DNA of 43,188 bases, from contig NZ_JAODNI010000225.1 in assembly GCF_025465255.1 (NCBI RefSeq), positions 1 to 43,188 of the forward strand, written 5' to 3'. This document shows positions 29,986 through 37,503 of the stretch, one piece after another. Below the pieces are notes generated by a model. That model made no database searches. It had not been told where the DNA came from and saw only the letters and a program-made list of their open reading frames with translations. How positions within the stretch are numbered: the first letter of the stretch is position 1; each line of letters opens with the position of its first letter. This DNA is from Pseudonocardia sp. Lineage in GTDB: Bacteria > Actinomycetota > Actinomycetes > Mycobacteriales > Pseudonocardiaceae. A program made the position numbers and the translations under genes.

Positions 29986-30025
29986 GCGATCCTGGGATCG
30001 AACCAGTGACCGCTTCGGTGTGAAC
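29986..30025 (-). repeat. 3' half of a tRNA-Val(CAC) gene, probable attachment-site scar
   Basis: Read on the minus strand this is GTTCACACCGAAG then CGGTCACTGGTTCGATCCCA and GGATCGC. It contains an anticodon loop TTCACAC with CAC, the right half of the anticodon stem (CGAAG), a variable loop, a complete T arm (CACTG-GTTCGAT-CCCAG form) and part of the acceptor 3' strand. The 5' half is absent: upstream sequence does not supply D arm or acceptor. Integrases often use the 3' half of tRNA genes as attB, so such a fragment is the usual footprint of an integrative element. Confidence 0.75.
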
Positions 30026-30141
30026 TATGGGCGGCGAGGTTGATGGAGGTATATCAGCAGGTTAGAAGGCTGATCGAGGTTGGTGACGGTAGTCAACAGC
30101 AGCTGGCGTAGCTGTACTTCCGAGCTGTACAGCCGCCGAGG

Positions 30142-30243
30142 GCGCACACCCTGGTCGGTGCGGGTGCCGCCGAGGGCGCGATCGACGCGGCGTCGACCCT
30201 GAAGCCGATGCTGGCCCGCGGCGAGCTGCAGACCATCGGCGCG
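30142..30243 (+). pseudogene. ClpC ATPase fragment
   Basis: One frame reads AHTLVGAGAAEGAIDAASTL and KPMLARGELQTIGA. This is the stretch just after Walker B of the first AAA domain of ClpC/ClpB (family form ELHTLVGAGAAEGAIDAASI). Nothing of Clp is recognisable before or after, so this is about 34 codons left from a larger gene. It has no start codon or ribosome binding site. Confidence 0.85.
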
Positions 30244-30260
30244 GGCTCGTCCCTGCCGGG

Positions 30261-30312
30261 CCGAGGGGTGGGGTGCAAGGTACGTCTTCCCGCCTTGTGC
30301 CCCACCCCTCGG
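30261..30312. repeat. 20-bp stem hairpin next to the ClpC fragment
   Basis: CCGAGGGGTGGGGTGCAAGG (30261-30280), 12-base loop, CCTTGTGCCCCACCCCTCGG (30293-30312). As plus-strand RNA all 20 positions pair, 18 Watson-Crick and two G-U. It may be an orphan terminator or part of a lost element; there is no T-run after it. Confidence 0.8.
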
Positions 30313-30573
30313 GCTGGCAGCCGTCTCGGCGCGCGTGAGGAGATCACCACCCACCGCACTCCCCCTGATCTCTGAGCGGTTCCGGGTTCGGGCGGAGCCC
30401 GGTTCCTGTTCGGGGCGTTGAGTGGAGGCGCTCCGGAAATCCTGCCGCCCGAGGCTGCAGGGCGCGATGTCTCGCATGGCTGTGGACACGCGGCAGCTGG
30501 TGCTGCGGCATCTACGGTTGTGAAGCCGGGGGGACGGCGGACTGTGGCCCGGCGCAATGGAGGGGACGAGCGC

Positions 30574-31527
30574 ATGGCGGATCACGTCAGGTCCGGTGCG
30601 GTGTTGCGGGTTGAATCCGGCGACCACATCTGCGCGCTGGTGGACGGCCGAACTCAACGCGATGCCGTGTTGCGGGCCTTCCTCGGCGAGGGGCTGGCCG
30701 CCGGCCACAACTGCCTGGTCGGTATGGAGGAGCAAGAGCCCTGGGCGGCTGTGCGTTCGATCCTCCCGACGCTAGATCTGGAGCGCGTGCAGGCGGGGGG
30801 CCAGCTGACCGTCCTCGGGGCGGGTGATCCGCAGTTTTCCCCGGACTACTTCTCCGTCCCGGCCATGCTGACGTTCTGGTCCGATGTCATCGCCGAAGCG
30901 CACGACCGGGGATACGACTTCTCGCGGCTCGCCGCGGAGGCCCGCTGGTGGAGCCCCCAGCTACCGGGCAGTGACGCGCTGGTCGAGTACGAGATCTCAC
31001 TCAACGCTTACGCCGAGAGGCGACCTGCGGCGATCTTGTGTGTCTACGACTTCGAGGAGTACGGCTGGATGTTGGTCGACCTCGTGAAGACCCACCCGCG
31101 TGTTCTGATCGACGACGTCGAGTTCACCAACCAGTACCCCATCGGCCCGGATAGGGCGGCAACCGACGCTGAGCCCCGGGGACGTACCGACCCAGATGGC
31201 GGCACGTTCTCGGGTGTTCGGCCACAGGGGCCTGATGGAGGGACCGGGCTCGCGTCGCGGCCGGACGCCTACATTCAGCGTTGGCTGGGCCCGCTGATCG
31301 CCCATGACGTCGAGTATGGTGGGGAGCTGGTGCGCACCCTCGCGACCTACCTGCGCAGCGCCGACGACATGAACATGACCGCGCAGAGGCTCAGTATTCA
31401 TCCCAGCAGCCTCCGGTACCGGCTCTACAACATCCGTCGGCTCACCGGACTGGACCTGCGCGACCCGGGCAGCCGTCTCGGCTTGATGAGAGCCACCGCG
31501 CTGTGGCTGCGCCGTGCCGGCTCCTGA
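30574..31527 (+). CDS. MEDS-domain regulator with PucR-type HTH
   Basis: 317 aa. Start at the ATG after GGAGGGG; the upstream in-frame extension lacks family features. Residues about 10-185 match the MEDS (DcmR sensory) domain: VESGDHICALVDGRTQRDAV, FLGEGLAAGHNCLVGM, and the closing RPAAILCVYDFEEYG. A Gly/Asp/Pro linker follows (about 190-235). Residues about 240-315 are a PucR C-terminal HTH: RWLGPLIAHDVEYGGELVRT, LATYLRSADDMNMTAQRLSI, HPSSLRYRLYNIRRLTGLDL. MEDS domains occur in regulators of one-carbon and phosphotransfer pathways. It stands between gene remnants and upstream of the Calvin cluster, which it may or may not control. Confidence 0.82.
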   Translation: MADHVRSGAVLRVESGDHICALVDGRTQRDAVLRAFLGEGLAAGHNCLVGMEEQEPWAAVRSILPTLDLERVQAGGQLTVLGAGDPQFSPDYFSVPAMLTFWSDVIAEAHDRGYDFSRLAAEARWWSPQLPGSDALVEYEISLNAYAERRPAAILCVYDFEEYGWMLVDLVKTHPRVLIDDVEFTNQYPIGPDRAATDAEPRGRTDPDGGTFSGVRPQGPDGGTGLASRPDAYIQRWLGPLIAHDVEYGGELVRTLATYLRSADDMNMTAQRLSIHPSSLRYRLYNIRRLTGLDLRDPGSRLGLMRATALWLRRAGS

Positions 31528-31700
31528 GTTTCGGCGGCATCTGCAGAGGTCTGACGTACGCTCGTGGATCGGCGTCGATCTAGGGTGGCGGCCGGGTAGC
31601 TCGACGCCGGCCGCACGCGGGCCGGAGGCAGGAGCGGGCGAGCCGAGCGGGGCCGGCGTGGCCGGCCCGCGCCGCCGGAGGCGGCAGCCCGATGCTCGTG

Positions 31701-32220
31701 TCAAGCCGCGGCAGCGTGTTCGGAGTCGTTGGGTTGTCGGGTGCGCAGGATGGCGTGCAGGACGTTGATCCGCCGTCGAGCCAGAGCAAAGACGGCCTGG
31801 TGGTGGCTCTTCCCCTCGCTGCGTTTGCGCTTGTAGAACGCCTTGCTGGTCGGGTCGAGACGATGACTCGCAGGTCATCACGCATCCGATCTGGTCGGCG
31901 ATCACCCGCGCATCGCGTGGATCGCTCTTGTTCTCCCCGCCACGTGTCGCCCGCCGGGCCCGGTTGACCGCCAGCCCCGGCACAGGCACGCACCGGAAGC
32001 CGGCCGAGGTCAGCATCGCGGTGATTAAGCCTGCGATGCCGCCCAGCACGTCGATCCCGACCGTCACGGCACCATGAACCCTCAACGCCTCCAGCTCCCA
32101 GATCAGCTCGGCGATCGCCGGTGCGGAGTTGTCCAGCTTCCGGTTCAGCACGGTGATCCCGTCGGCAGTGCGCGCCACCACCCAGTGCACCTGCTTCGCC
32201 AGATCGATACCGTCGCCGGG
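31701..32220 (-). pseudogene. IS110-family transposase remnant
   Basis: The minus strand encodes the N-terminal DEDD/RuvC-like part of an IS110 transposase (GIDLAKQVHWVVARTADGI, then GENKSDPRDARVIADQI). One base is missing near 31889; in the next frame MRDDLRVI continues. Most of the middle is deleted. A third frame gives the C-terminal end SKAFYKRKRSEGKSHHQAV and ARRRINVLHAILRTRQ, stopping at 31701. The true N-terminus is also cut off near 32220 where an IS3 remnant begins. It is not functional; the element ends could not be defined. Confidence 0.85.
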
Positions 32221-32222
32221 GC

Positions 32223-32366
32223 GTGTGCCTCTCCCGTAGACGGGTCGAGCGACTGATGCGCGAGGCCGGGCTGCAGGGCGCGTTCCTGCGCAAGAAGTGG
32301 CGGACCTCCTCGACCAGGCAGAACGTGGCCGCAACCCCGGCGCCGGACCTGGTCAACCGGGACTGA
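32223..32366 (+). pseudogene. IS3-family transposase (OrfB) fragment
   Basis: 48 codons: CLSRRRVERLMREAGLQGAF then LRKKWRTSSTRQNVAATPAP and DLVNRD before a TGA. This is the HTH_21-type region of IS3-family OrfB, just before the DDE integrase domain, which is absent. It abuts the IS110 remnant and ends about 100 bp before the fructose bisphosphatase start. Confidence 0.78.
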
Positions 32367-32467
32367 GGAACCCCCTCCGGCCCACCCTCCGGGGGGATGG
32401 GCCGCGTCCCCCGCGGCGCCAGGCTGGCGGCACGACCCCCCGATGCTCCGACTGCAGGGAGAACGTC

Positions 32468-33541
32468 ATGCTGGCCGACCGGACGACGCTCACACGGTTC
32501 CTCATCGAGGAGCGCCGCCGATACCCCTCCATGTGCGGCGACCTGAACTCGCTGATCCTCAACGTGGCGTTGGCCTGTAAGGCAATCGCCCGGCGGGTGT
32601 CGTACGGCGCGCTCGACGGCGTGCTCGGCGCCGAGGCGAGCACCAACGTGCAGGGCGAGACCCAGCAGCGGCTCGATGTCATCGCGAACGACCTGTTCTT
32701 GCGCGCCAACGAGTGGGGAGGGATGGTCGCGGGGCTGGTCAGCGAGGAGCTGGAGGCCCCGCACCCGATTCCCGCCCGCTTCTCGCGCGGCAAGTACCTG
32801 CTGGCCTTCGACCCGCTCGATGGCTCGTCCAACATCGACGTCAATGTCTCGGTCGGCAGCATCTTCTCGATCCTGCGCGCGCCGGATCTCGCCGGGGCGG
32901 ACCCGACGGAGAAGGCGTTCCTGCAGCCCGGTACCGAGCAGGTCTGCGCCGGGTACGCGATCTACGGCCCGTCGACGATGCTCGTGCTCACCGTGGGTAC
33001 GGGGGTGCACGGGTTCACCCTCGACCCGCAGCTGGGCGAATTCGTCCTGACCCGGCAGCAGATCCGCATTCCGCCGACAGCGACCGAGTTCGCCATCAAC
33101 GCATCGAACCGGCGCTTCTGGGAGCCGGCGGTGCGGCGCTACGTCGACGAGTGCCTCGCCGGGCGAGCCGGCCCGCGTGGCACGGACTTCAACATGCGGG
33201 GGGTCGCCTCGCTCGTCGCCGAGGCGCACCGCATCCTCACCCGCGGTGGGGTGTTTCTGTACCCGCGGGACTCCGAGGACCCGGCACGGCCCGGCCGGCT
33301 GCGACTGCTCTACGAGGCCAACCCGGTGGCGTTGCTGGTCGAGCAGGCCGGTGGGCGTGCCAGCACCGGGCGGGACCGCCTCCTGAAGGTCGTGCCGACC
33401 GGCCTTCACCAGCGCGTCCCGTTCATCTTCGGGGCGGCCGACGAGGTCGGACGGATCGAGACCTACCACCGCGAACCGCTCGACGGCGGGCTCGACGCGC
33501 CGCTGTACGGCACCCGCGGGCTCTTCCGCGTGTCCGCCTGA
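32468..33541 (+). CDS. cbbF: Fructose-1,6-bisphosphatase, class I (CbbF)
   Basis: 357 aa. It dephosphorylates fructose-1,6-bisphosphate (and probably sedoheptulose bisphosphate) in the Calvin cycle. Class I motifs: metal-binding LLAFDPLDGSSNIDVNVSVG, upstream Glu pair in LVSEELEAPH, substrate residues in EFAINASNRRFW, GTDFNMRGVASLVAEAHRIL and LLYEANPVALLVEQAGGRAS (the NP-x-A-x-L-x-E-Q-A-G-G end). The start is an ATG after GGGAG. The phosphoribulokinase gene begins 14 bp after its stop. Most actinobacteria rely on class II GlpX, so a class I enzyme here marks the autotrophy cluster. Confidence 0.94.
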   Translation: MLADRTTLTRFLIEERRRYPSMCGDLNSLILNVALACKAIARRVSYGALDGVLGAEASTNVQGETQQRLDVIANDLFLRANEWGGMVAGLVSEELEAPHPIPARFSRGKYLLAFDPLDGSSNIDVNVSVGSIFSILRAPDLAGADPTEKAFLQPGTEQVCAGYAIYGPSTMLVLTVGTGVHGFTLDPQLGEFVLTRQQIRIPPTATEFAINASNRRFWEPAVRRYVDECLAGRAGPRGTDFNMRGVASLVAEAHRILTRGGVFLYPRDSEDPARPGRLRLLYEANPVALLVEQAGGRASTGRDRLLKVVPTGLHQRVPFIFGAADEVGRIETYHREPLDGGLDAPLYGTRGLFRVSA

Positions 33542-33555
33542 GGAGAGGGCCCACG

Positions 33556-34440
33556 ATGTCGACCCAGCACCCGATCATCGCCGTGACCGGTGCCTCCGGC
33601 GCCGGGACGACCTCCGTCATGCGCGCCTTCGAGCAGATCTTCCGCCGTGAGAAGATCAACGCCGCGACCGTCGAGGGCGACAGCTTCCACCGCTTCGACC
33701 GCATCGAGATGAAGGCCCGCATGGCCGAGGCGGAGGAGCGGGGGGACCATAGCTTCAGCCACTTCGGCCCGGACTCGAACCTGTTCGAGGAGCTCGAGGA
33801 CCTCTTCCGGACCTACGGCGGGGCCGGTAGCGGACGCGTCCGCAGCTACCTGCACGACGACGCCGAAGCAGCGCCACACGGGCAGCCCGCCGGCACGTTC
33901 ACCCCGTGGACCGACCTGCCAGCGGGCTCGCACCTGCTGTTTTACGAGGGCCTGCACGGCGCGATCGTCACCGACAAGGTCGACGTCGCCCAGCACGCCG
34001 ACCTGCTCATCGGCGTCGTCCCGGTGATCAACCTCGAGTGGATCCAGAAGCTGCGCAGGGACCACGCCGAACGGGGGTACAGCCCGGAGGCGGTGACCGA
34101 GACCATCCTGCGGCGCATGCCCGACTACGTGAACTACATCTGCCCGCAGTTCTCCCGCACCCATGTCAACTTCCAGCGGGTGCCGATGGTCGACACGTCC
34201 AACCCGTTCATAGCCCGCACGATCCCGACCGCTGACGAGTCGATGCTCATCATCCGGTTCGCCGATCCGCGCGGGATCGACTTCTCCTACCTCCTCGCGA
34301 TGCTGCATGACTCGTTCATGTCCCGGGCGAACACGATCGTGTGCCCCGGCGGCAAGATGGACCTCGCGATGCAGCTGATCTTCACGCCGATGATCTGGCG
34401 GTTGATGGAGCGCCGCACGCAGGGCGTCGGCGCCGCCTGA
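33556..34440 (+). CDS. cbbP: Phosphoribulokinase (CbbP)
   Basis: 294 aa, the size of the proteobacterial-type enzyme. It makes ribulose-1,5-bisphosphate, the RuBisCO substrate. P-loop region IIAVTGASGAGTTSVMRAFE; catalytic Asp in VEGDSFHRFDR; FYEGLHGAIV (Walker B-like) with nearby basic residues; LEWIQKLRRDHAERGYSPEA and MPDYVNYICPQFSRTHVNFQ are family blocks. The P-loop ends GTTS instead of GKTS, as is usual in this family. The start is an ATG after AGGAGAGG, coupled closely to cbbF. Confidence 0.95.
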   Translation: MSTQHPIIAVTGASGAGTTSVMRAFEQIFRREKINAATVEGDSFHRFDRIEMKARMAEAEERGDHSFSHFGPDSNLFEELEDLFRTYGGAGSGRVRSYLHDDAEAAPHGQPAGTFTPWTDLPAGSHLLFYEGLHGAIVTDKVDVAQHADLLIGVVPVINLEWIQKLRRDHAERGYSPEAVTETILRRMPDYVNYICPQFSRTHVNFQRVPMVDTSNPFIARTIPTADESMLIIRFADPRGIDFSYLLAMLHDSFMSRANTIVCPGGKMDLAMQLIFTPMIWRLMERRTQGVGAA

Positions 34441-34617
34441 CGACCCACATCTGTCCCCGTGAGGACGCTGCCCGGCCTACCGCCTGGTCGGTCGGTCCCA
34501 GAATCGCGGCGCCCGGCCACCGATGGCGTCACCGACCCCCGCGACGACGCGGCGGCCGATCCCGTCCGTGGTCAGGTCGGACGTGTCCCACGACGTCATG
34601 CGCCAGCGCGGGTCGCC

Positions 34618-34824
34618 CGTGCGACGGGTCGTGGCGTAGGTGGCGCGACCACAGCACCCGCGCGGCCGGGGCGGCACCCGAGCGGCAGTCCCGAGCGGCA
34701 GTCCCGGGTGGCCCCTGTTGGCCGCCTGCACGGCGTCGGCGGCGAGGAAGCGCAGGGGGTGGTGTCAGCAAGCTGGTCGAGGTCGCTGTCGGAGCTCGGC
34801 TGCGACGGCGGGCGCGGCGCTCAT
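34618..34824 (-). pseudogene. Transketolase (CbbT) N-terminal remnant
   Basis: The ATG at 34824 overlaps the end of the epimerase pseudogene and begins MSAAPAVAAELRQ, then meets a stop. Other frames give DSDLDQLADTT, LRFLAADAVQAANRGHPGLP and ARVLWSRHLRHDPS, which line up in order with the transketolase start (family form DxLRFLAADAVQxANSGHPGLPMG ... LWxxxLRHDP). A perfect 13-bp tandem duplication (34679-34691 and 34692-34704) accounts for one frame change. The remaining ~600 codons are absent. Confidence 0.82.
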
Positions 34825-35499
34825 GCCGCCCTCGGGGTCGCGGCGGCACGCAGTGCCGCGGTCCGGTCGCGCATCGAGCCCGGTCCGGTAAACAGGGCCG
34901 AACCCGCTCAGAACACCGTTGCACCGGCCCAGGCGGCCGCCCTGATCGTGGCGGTACCGATTCCGCCGTCGACGTCGAGGCCTCGGCGGTCGATCTCCGC
35001 GCGGGGCCGCGATCTTGGGCTGCATGCTCGCGAGGTAGCGCTGCCCACCGAAGCCCGGTCGACCGTCATCACCAGCAGCAGGTCCACGAGGTCCCAGACG
35101 TGCTCGATGGCGCAGAGCGGGGTCGCCGTGTTCAGCGGCACCCCGGCACGTACCCCGGCCCCCGGATCCGGTCCAGCGTGCGGTGCAGGTGAGTCGTGGC
35201 CTCGGCGTGCACGATGACGATCCCGCAGCCTGCCTCGACCCACCAGGGCAGCACCGGGTCCGGGCGGCGGCCGTCAGGTGCGCCTCGAACCGCATGTCGA
35301 CCAGCCCGCGGGTGGCGGCGATGATGTCCGGGCCGAAGGTCAGGTTCGGGACGAACCGGCCGTCCATCACGTCCCACTGGACGCGGTCGACCCCGGCCTA
35401 CTCCGGCTCCTGGACCTGCCTTCCGAGGGCGGCGAAATCAGCGGGCTGCATCGATGCGACCAGCGTCGGATGCGTGGCGACGGGCGGGGGAACGACCAC
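34821..35499 (-). pseudogene. Ribulose-phosphate 3-epimerase (CbbE) pseudogene
   Basis: The whole gene is recognisable but broken. A GTG at 35499 begins MVVPPPVATHPTLVASMQPA; TAG follows at 35398-35400. After it DRVQWDVMDGRFVPNLTFGP and DIIAATRGLVDMRFEAHL are good epimerase sequence. Frame changes then move to VEAGCGIVIVHAEATTHLHR, PLCAIEHVWDLVDLLLVMTV, RPGFGGQRYLASMQPKIA and IDRRGLDVDGGIGTATI. A TGA at 34908-34910 interrupts just before AGSALFTGPGSMRDRTAALR. So there are at least two in-frame stops and about four frameshifts, too many for sequencing error. It is convergent with cbbP. Confidence 0.88.
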
Positions 35500-35622
35500 G
35501 GCACCTCCTCGACGGATGGTCCGCGACGGTAGGAGCCGGACCCGCGGGTGCGTTCCCCCGCGACGGAGGAAAGAGGGGGTGATCTCCGGGTCGAGGAGGC
35601 GTTGCAGCTATATCGTCGGGGC

Positions 35623-36291
35623 ATGACCTCGACGGCTGCGGGACCGATCCGCCTCGTGCTGGTCGATGACCACGAGATGGTGGTCGCGGGGCTCAAGGCC
35701 ATGCTCGCGCAGTTCCGCGGGCGGGTCCGGGTGGTCGGGGAGGCGATCGGCGCCGAGGAGGCGATGGTGGTGGTCGCCGGGCTCGACCCGGACATCGTGC
35801 TCTGCGACATCCGGATGCAGGGCGCCAGCGGGCTGGACCTGTGCCGGGCGCTGCGCGAGCGCCACCCCGCGTGCAAGGTCGTGCTGCTCTCGGTCTATGA
35901 CGACGAGCAGTACCTGTTCCAGTCGCTACGGGCAGGAGCCTCGGGATACCTGCTGAAGAAGATCAGCGGGGAGCATCTGGTCCGCCAGCTGGAGCTCGCG
36001 CAGACCGGGGTGATCGTGATCGACGCGGGGCTGGCGGGGCGGGCCGTGGACACCGCGGCCAGGTTGCAGAGCGACGAGTTCTGGCCCGGTGCCCGCCAGG
36101 GCCTCACCCAGCGGGAGAGCGAGGTGCTGTCGCTGATGGTCACCGGCCTGTCGAACCGCGGGATCGCCGGGCGGCTCGTCGTCAGCGACGAGACGGTGAA
36201 GAGCCATCTGCGGGCGATCTACCGTAAGCTCGGGGTCAACGACCGGACCGGTGCCGTCGCGACCGCGTTGCGCGAGGGGATCTTCCAGTGA
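35623..36291 (+). CDS. NarL/LuxR-type response regulator
   Basis: 222 aa. Receiver domain (about 9-125): LVLVDDHEMVVAGLKAML, phospho-acceptor D62 in DIVLCDIRMQG, LLSVYDDEQYLF, and Lys in GYLLKKISGEHLV. LuxR HTH (about 155-215): GLTQRESEVLSLMVTGLSNR and VSDETVKSHLRAIYRKLGVN. There is an ATG start; the AGGAGG 28 bases upstream is too far to serve, and a TATATC ends eight bases before the ATG, so a leaderless transcript is possible. The stop overlaps the kinase start by four bases. Its place between Calvin-cycle genes suggests it controls them; this is inference. Confidence 0.92.
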   Translation: MTSTAAGPIRLVLVDDHEMVVAGLKAMLAQFRGRVRVVGEAIGAEEAMVVVAGLDPDIVLCDIRMQGASGLDLCRALRERHPACKVVLLSVYDDEQYLFQSLRAGASGYLLKKISGEHLVRQLELAQTGVIVIDAGLAGRAVDTAARLQSDEFWPGARQGLTQRESEVLSLMVTGLSNRGIAGRLVVSDETVKSHLRAIYRKLGVNDRTGAVATALREGIFQ

Positions 36292-37499
36292 CCGAGCGCC
36301 AGCCGGTGCTGGAGCCCGCCGACCCGGCGCGGGAGAACGCGTTGCTGCTCGACATCATCGAGGCAGCTTCCAGCGGTCCGTCCGTGGAGCCGCTCGCCGC
36401 GGCGGTGGCCCGGCTGATCACCGACTCCACTGCGACGGACGTCTGCTTCGTGCACGTGCTCGACGACACCGAACGCTCGCTCACCCTCGCCGGCGCGACG
36501 CCGCCCTTCGACCGGCAGGTCGGGCGTATCCAGCTTCCGATGGGCTCGGGGGTGACCGGCTGGGTCGCCCGCCACCGCGAGCCCGCGGTGATCGTCGAGC
36601 ACAAGGAGTCCGATCCGCGCTACGTGCAGATCCCGGCACTGCGCGGTATCGACTTCACGTCGATGGCCTCCGTGCCGATGGCGTCGGCGGCCTCGGGGCT
36701 GGTCGGCGTGCTCAACGTGCACACCGTCGAGCGGCGTGAGTTCACCGAGCGCGACATCCGGCTGCTCATGGTGATCGGCGGGCTGGTGGCGGGCGCCTTG
36801 CACCAGGCCCGTATGCACCGCAGGCTGGCCGCCCGCGAACGCGCCCACGAGCGCTTCGCCGAGCAGGTGATCGGCGCGCAGGAGGCCGAGCGGCGGCGGC
36901 TCGCCGGGGACATCCACGACGGCATATCGCAGCGCCTGGTGACGCTGTCCTACCACCTGGACACGGTCGGGAACGTGCTGCGCGCGGACCCCGGCGAGGC
37001 GGCCCACCAGCTCGGGCTCGCCCGCGCGCTGGTCGACCTGACCCTGGACGAGGCGCGCGCCGCGATCGGCGGGCTGCGCCCGCCCGTGCTCGACGACCTG
37101 GGCCTGGCCGGTGGGCTGGCGAGCCTGGCCAGGTCCGTCCCCCAGCTGGAAATCGAGCTCGATCTGGCCGGCCTCCGGCTGCCCGAGCACATCGAGATCG
37201 CCCTCTACCGCATCGCGCAGGAGTGCCTGCAGAACATCATCAAACACGCACGCGCGAGCACGGCGAGCCTGCGGTTCGACCTGCACGGCGCGGCCGCGCG
37301 CCTGGAGGTCGCGGACGACGGCGTGGGCTTCGACCCCACGGGGACGGGTGACGAGCAGCCCGGCTACGGCATGCAGTCGATGACTGAGCGGGCCGAGTTG
37401 GTCGGCGGGTCGCTGCAGGTGCGGTCGCAGCCGGGTGCGGGCACCACCATCGTCGCGACCGTGCCGGTGCTGGACGCTGCGGCCGCAGGCAACGGTTGA
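36288..37499 (+). CDS. Soluble GAF-domain histidine kinase
   Basis: 403 aa. No membrane segment is visible, so it is cytoplasmic. A GAF domain covers about 30-175 (DVCFVHVLDDTERSLTLAGA, GSGVTGWVARHREPAVI, SMASVPM). The HisKA_3 dimerisation domain has the phospho-acceptor H210 in ERRRLAGDIHDGISQRLVTL. The ATPase domain has the N box in ALYRIAQECLQNIIKHARA and G boxes in VADDGVGFDP and GYGMQSMTERAELVGGSL. GAF ligands may be haem, redox cofactors or small metabolites; no haem-binding His can be assigned here. The GTG start couples it to the response regulator. It converges with the aldolase gene, four bases apart. Confidence 0.92.
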   Translation: MTERQPVLEPADPARENALLLDIIEAASSGPSVEPLAAAVARLITDSTATDVCFVHVLDDTERSLTLAGATPPFDRQVGRIQLPMGSGVTGWVARHREPAVIVEHKESDPRYVQIPALRGIDFTSMASVPMASAASGLVGVLNVHTVERREFTERDIRLLMVIGGLVAGALHQARMHRRLAARERAHERFAEQVIGAQEAERRRLAGDIHDGISQRLVTLSYHLDTVGNVLRADPGEAAHQLGLARALVDLTLDEARAAIGGLRPPVLDDLGLAGGLASLARSVPQLEIELDLAGLRLPEHIEIALYRIAQECLQNIIKHARASTASLRFDLHGAAARLEVADDGVGFDPTGTGDEQPGYGMQSMTERAELVGGSLQVRSQPGAGTTIVATVPVLDAAAAGNG

Positions 37500-37503
37500 C
37501 CCT

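Noticed and set aside
31650..31668. A GGGCCGG/CCGGCCC hairpin as a terminator of the MEDS regulator gene
   Set aside because: The stem is only seven pairs in very GC-rich sequence 120 bp after the stop; it is too weak to list as a feature.
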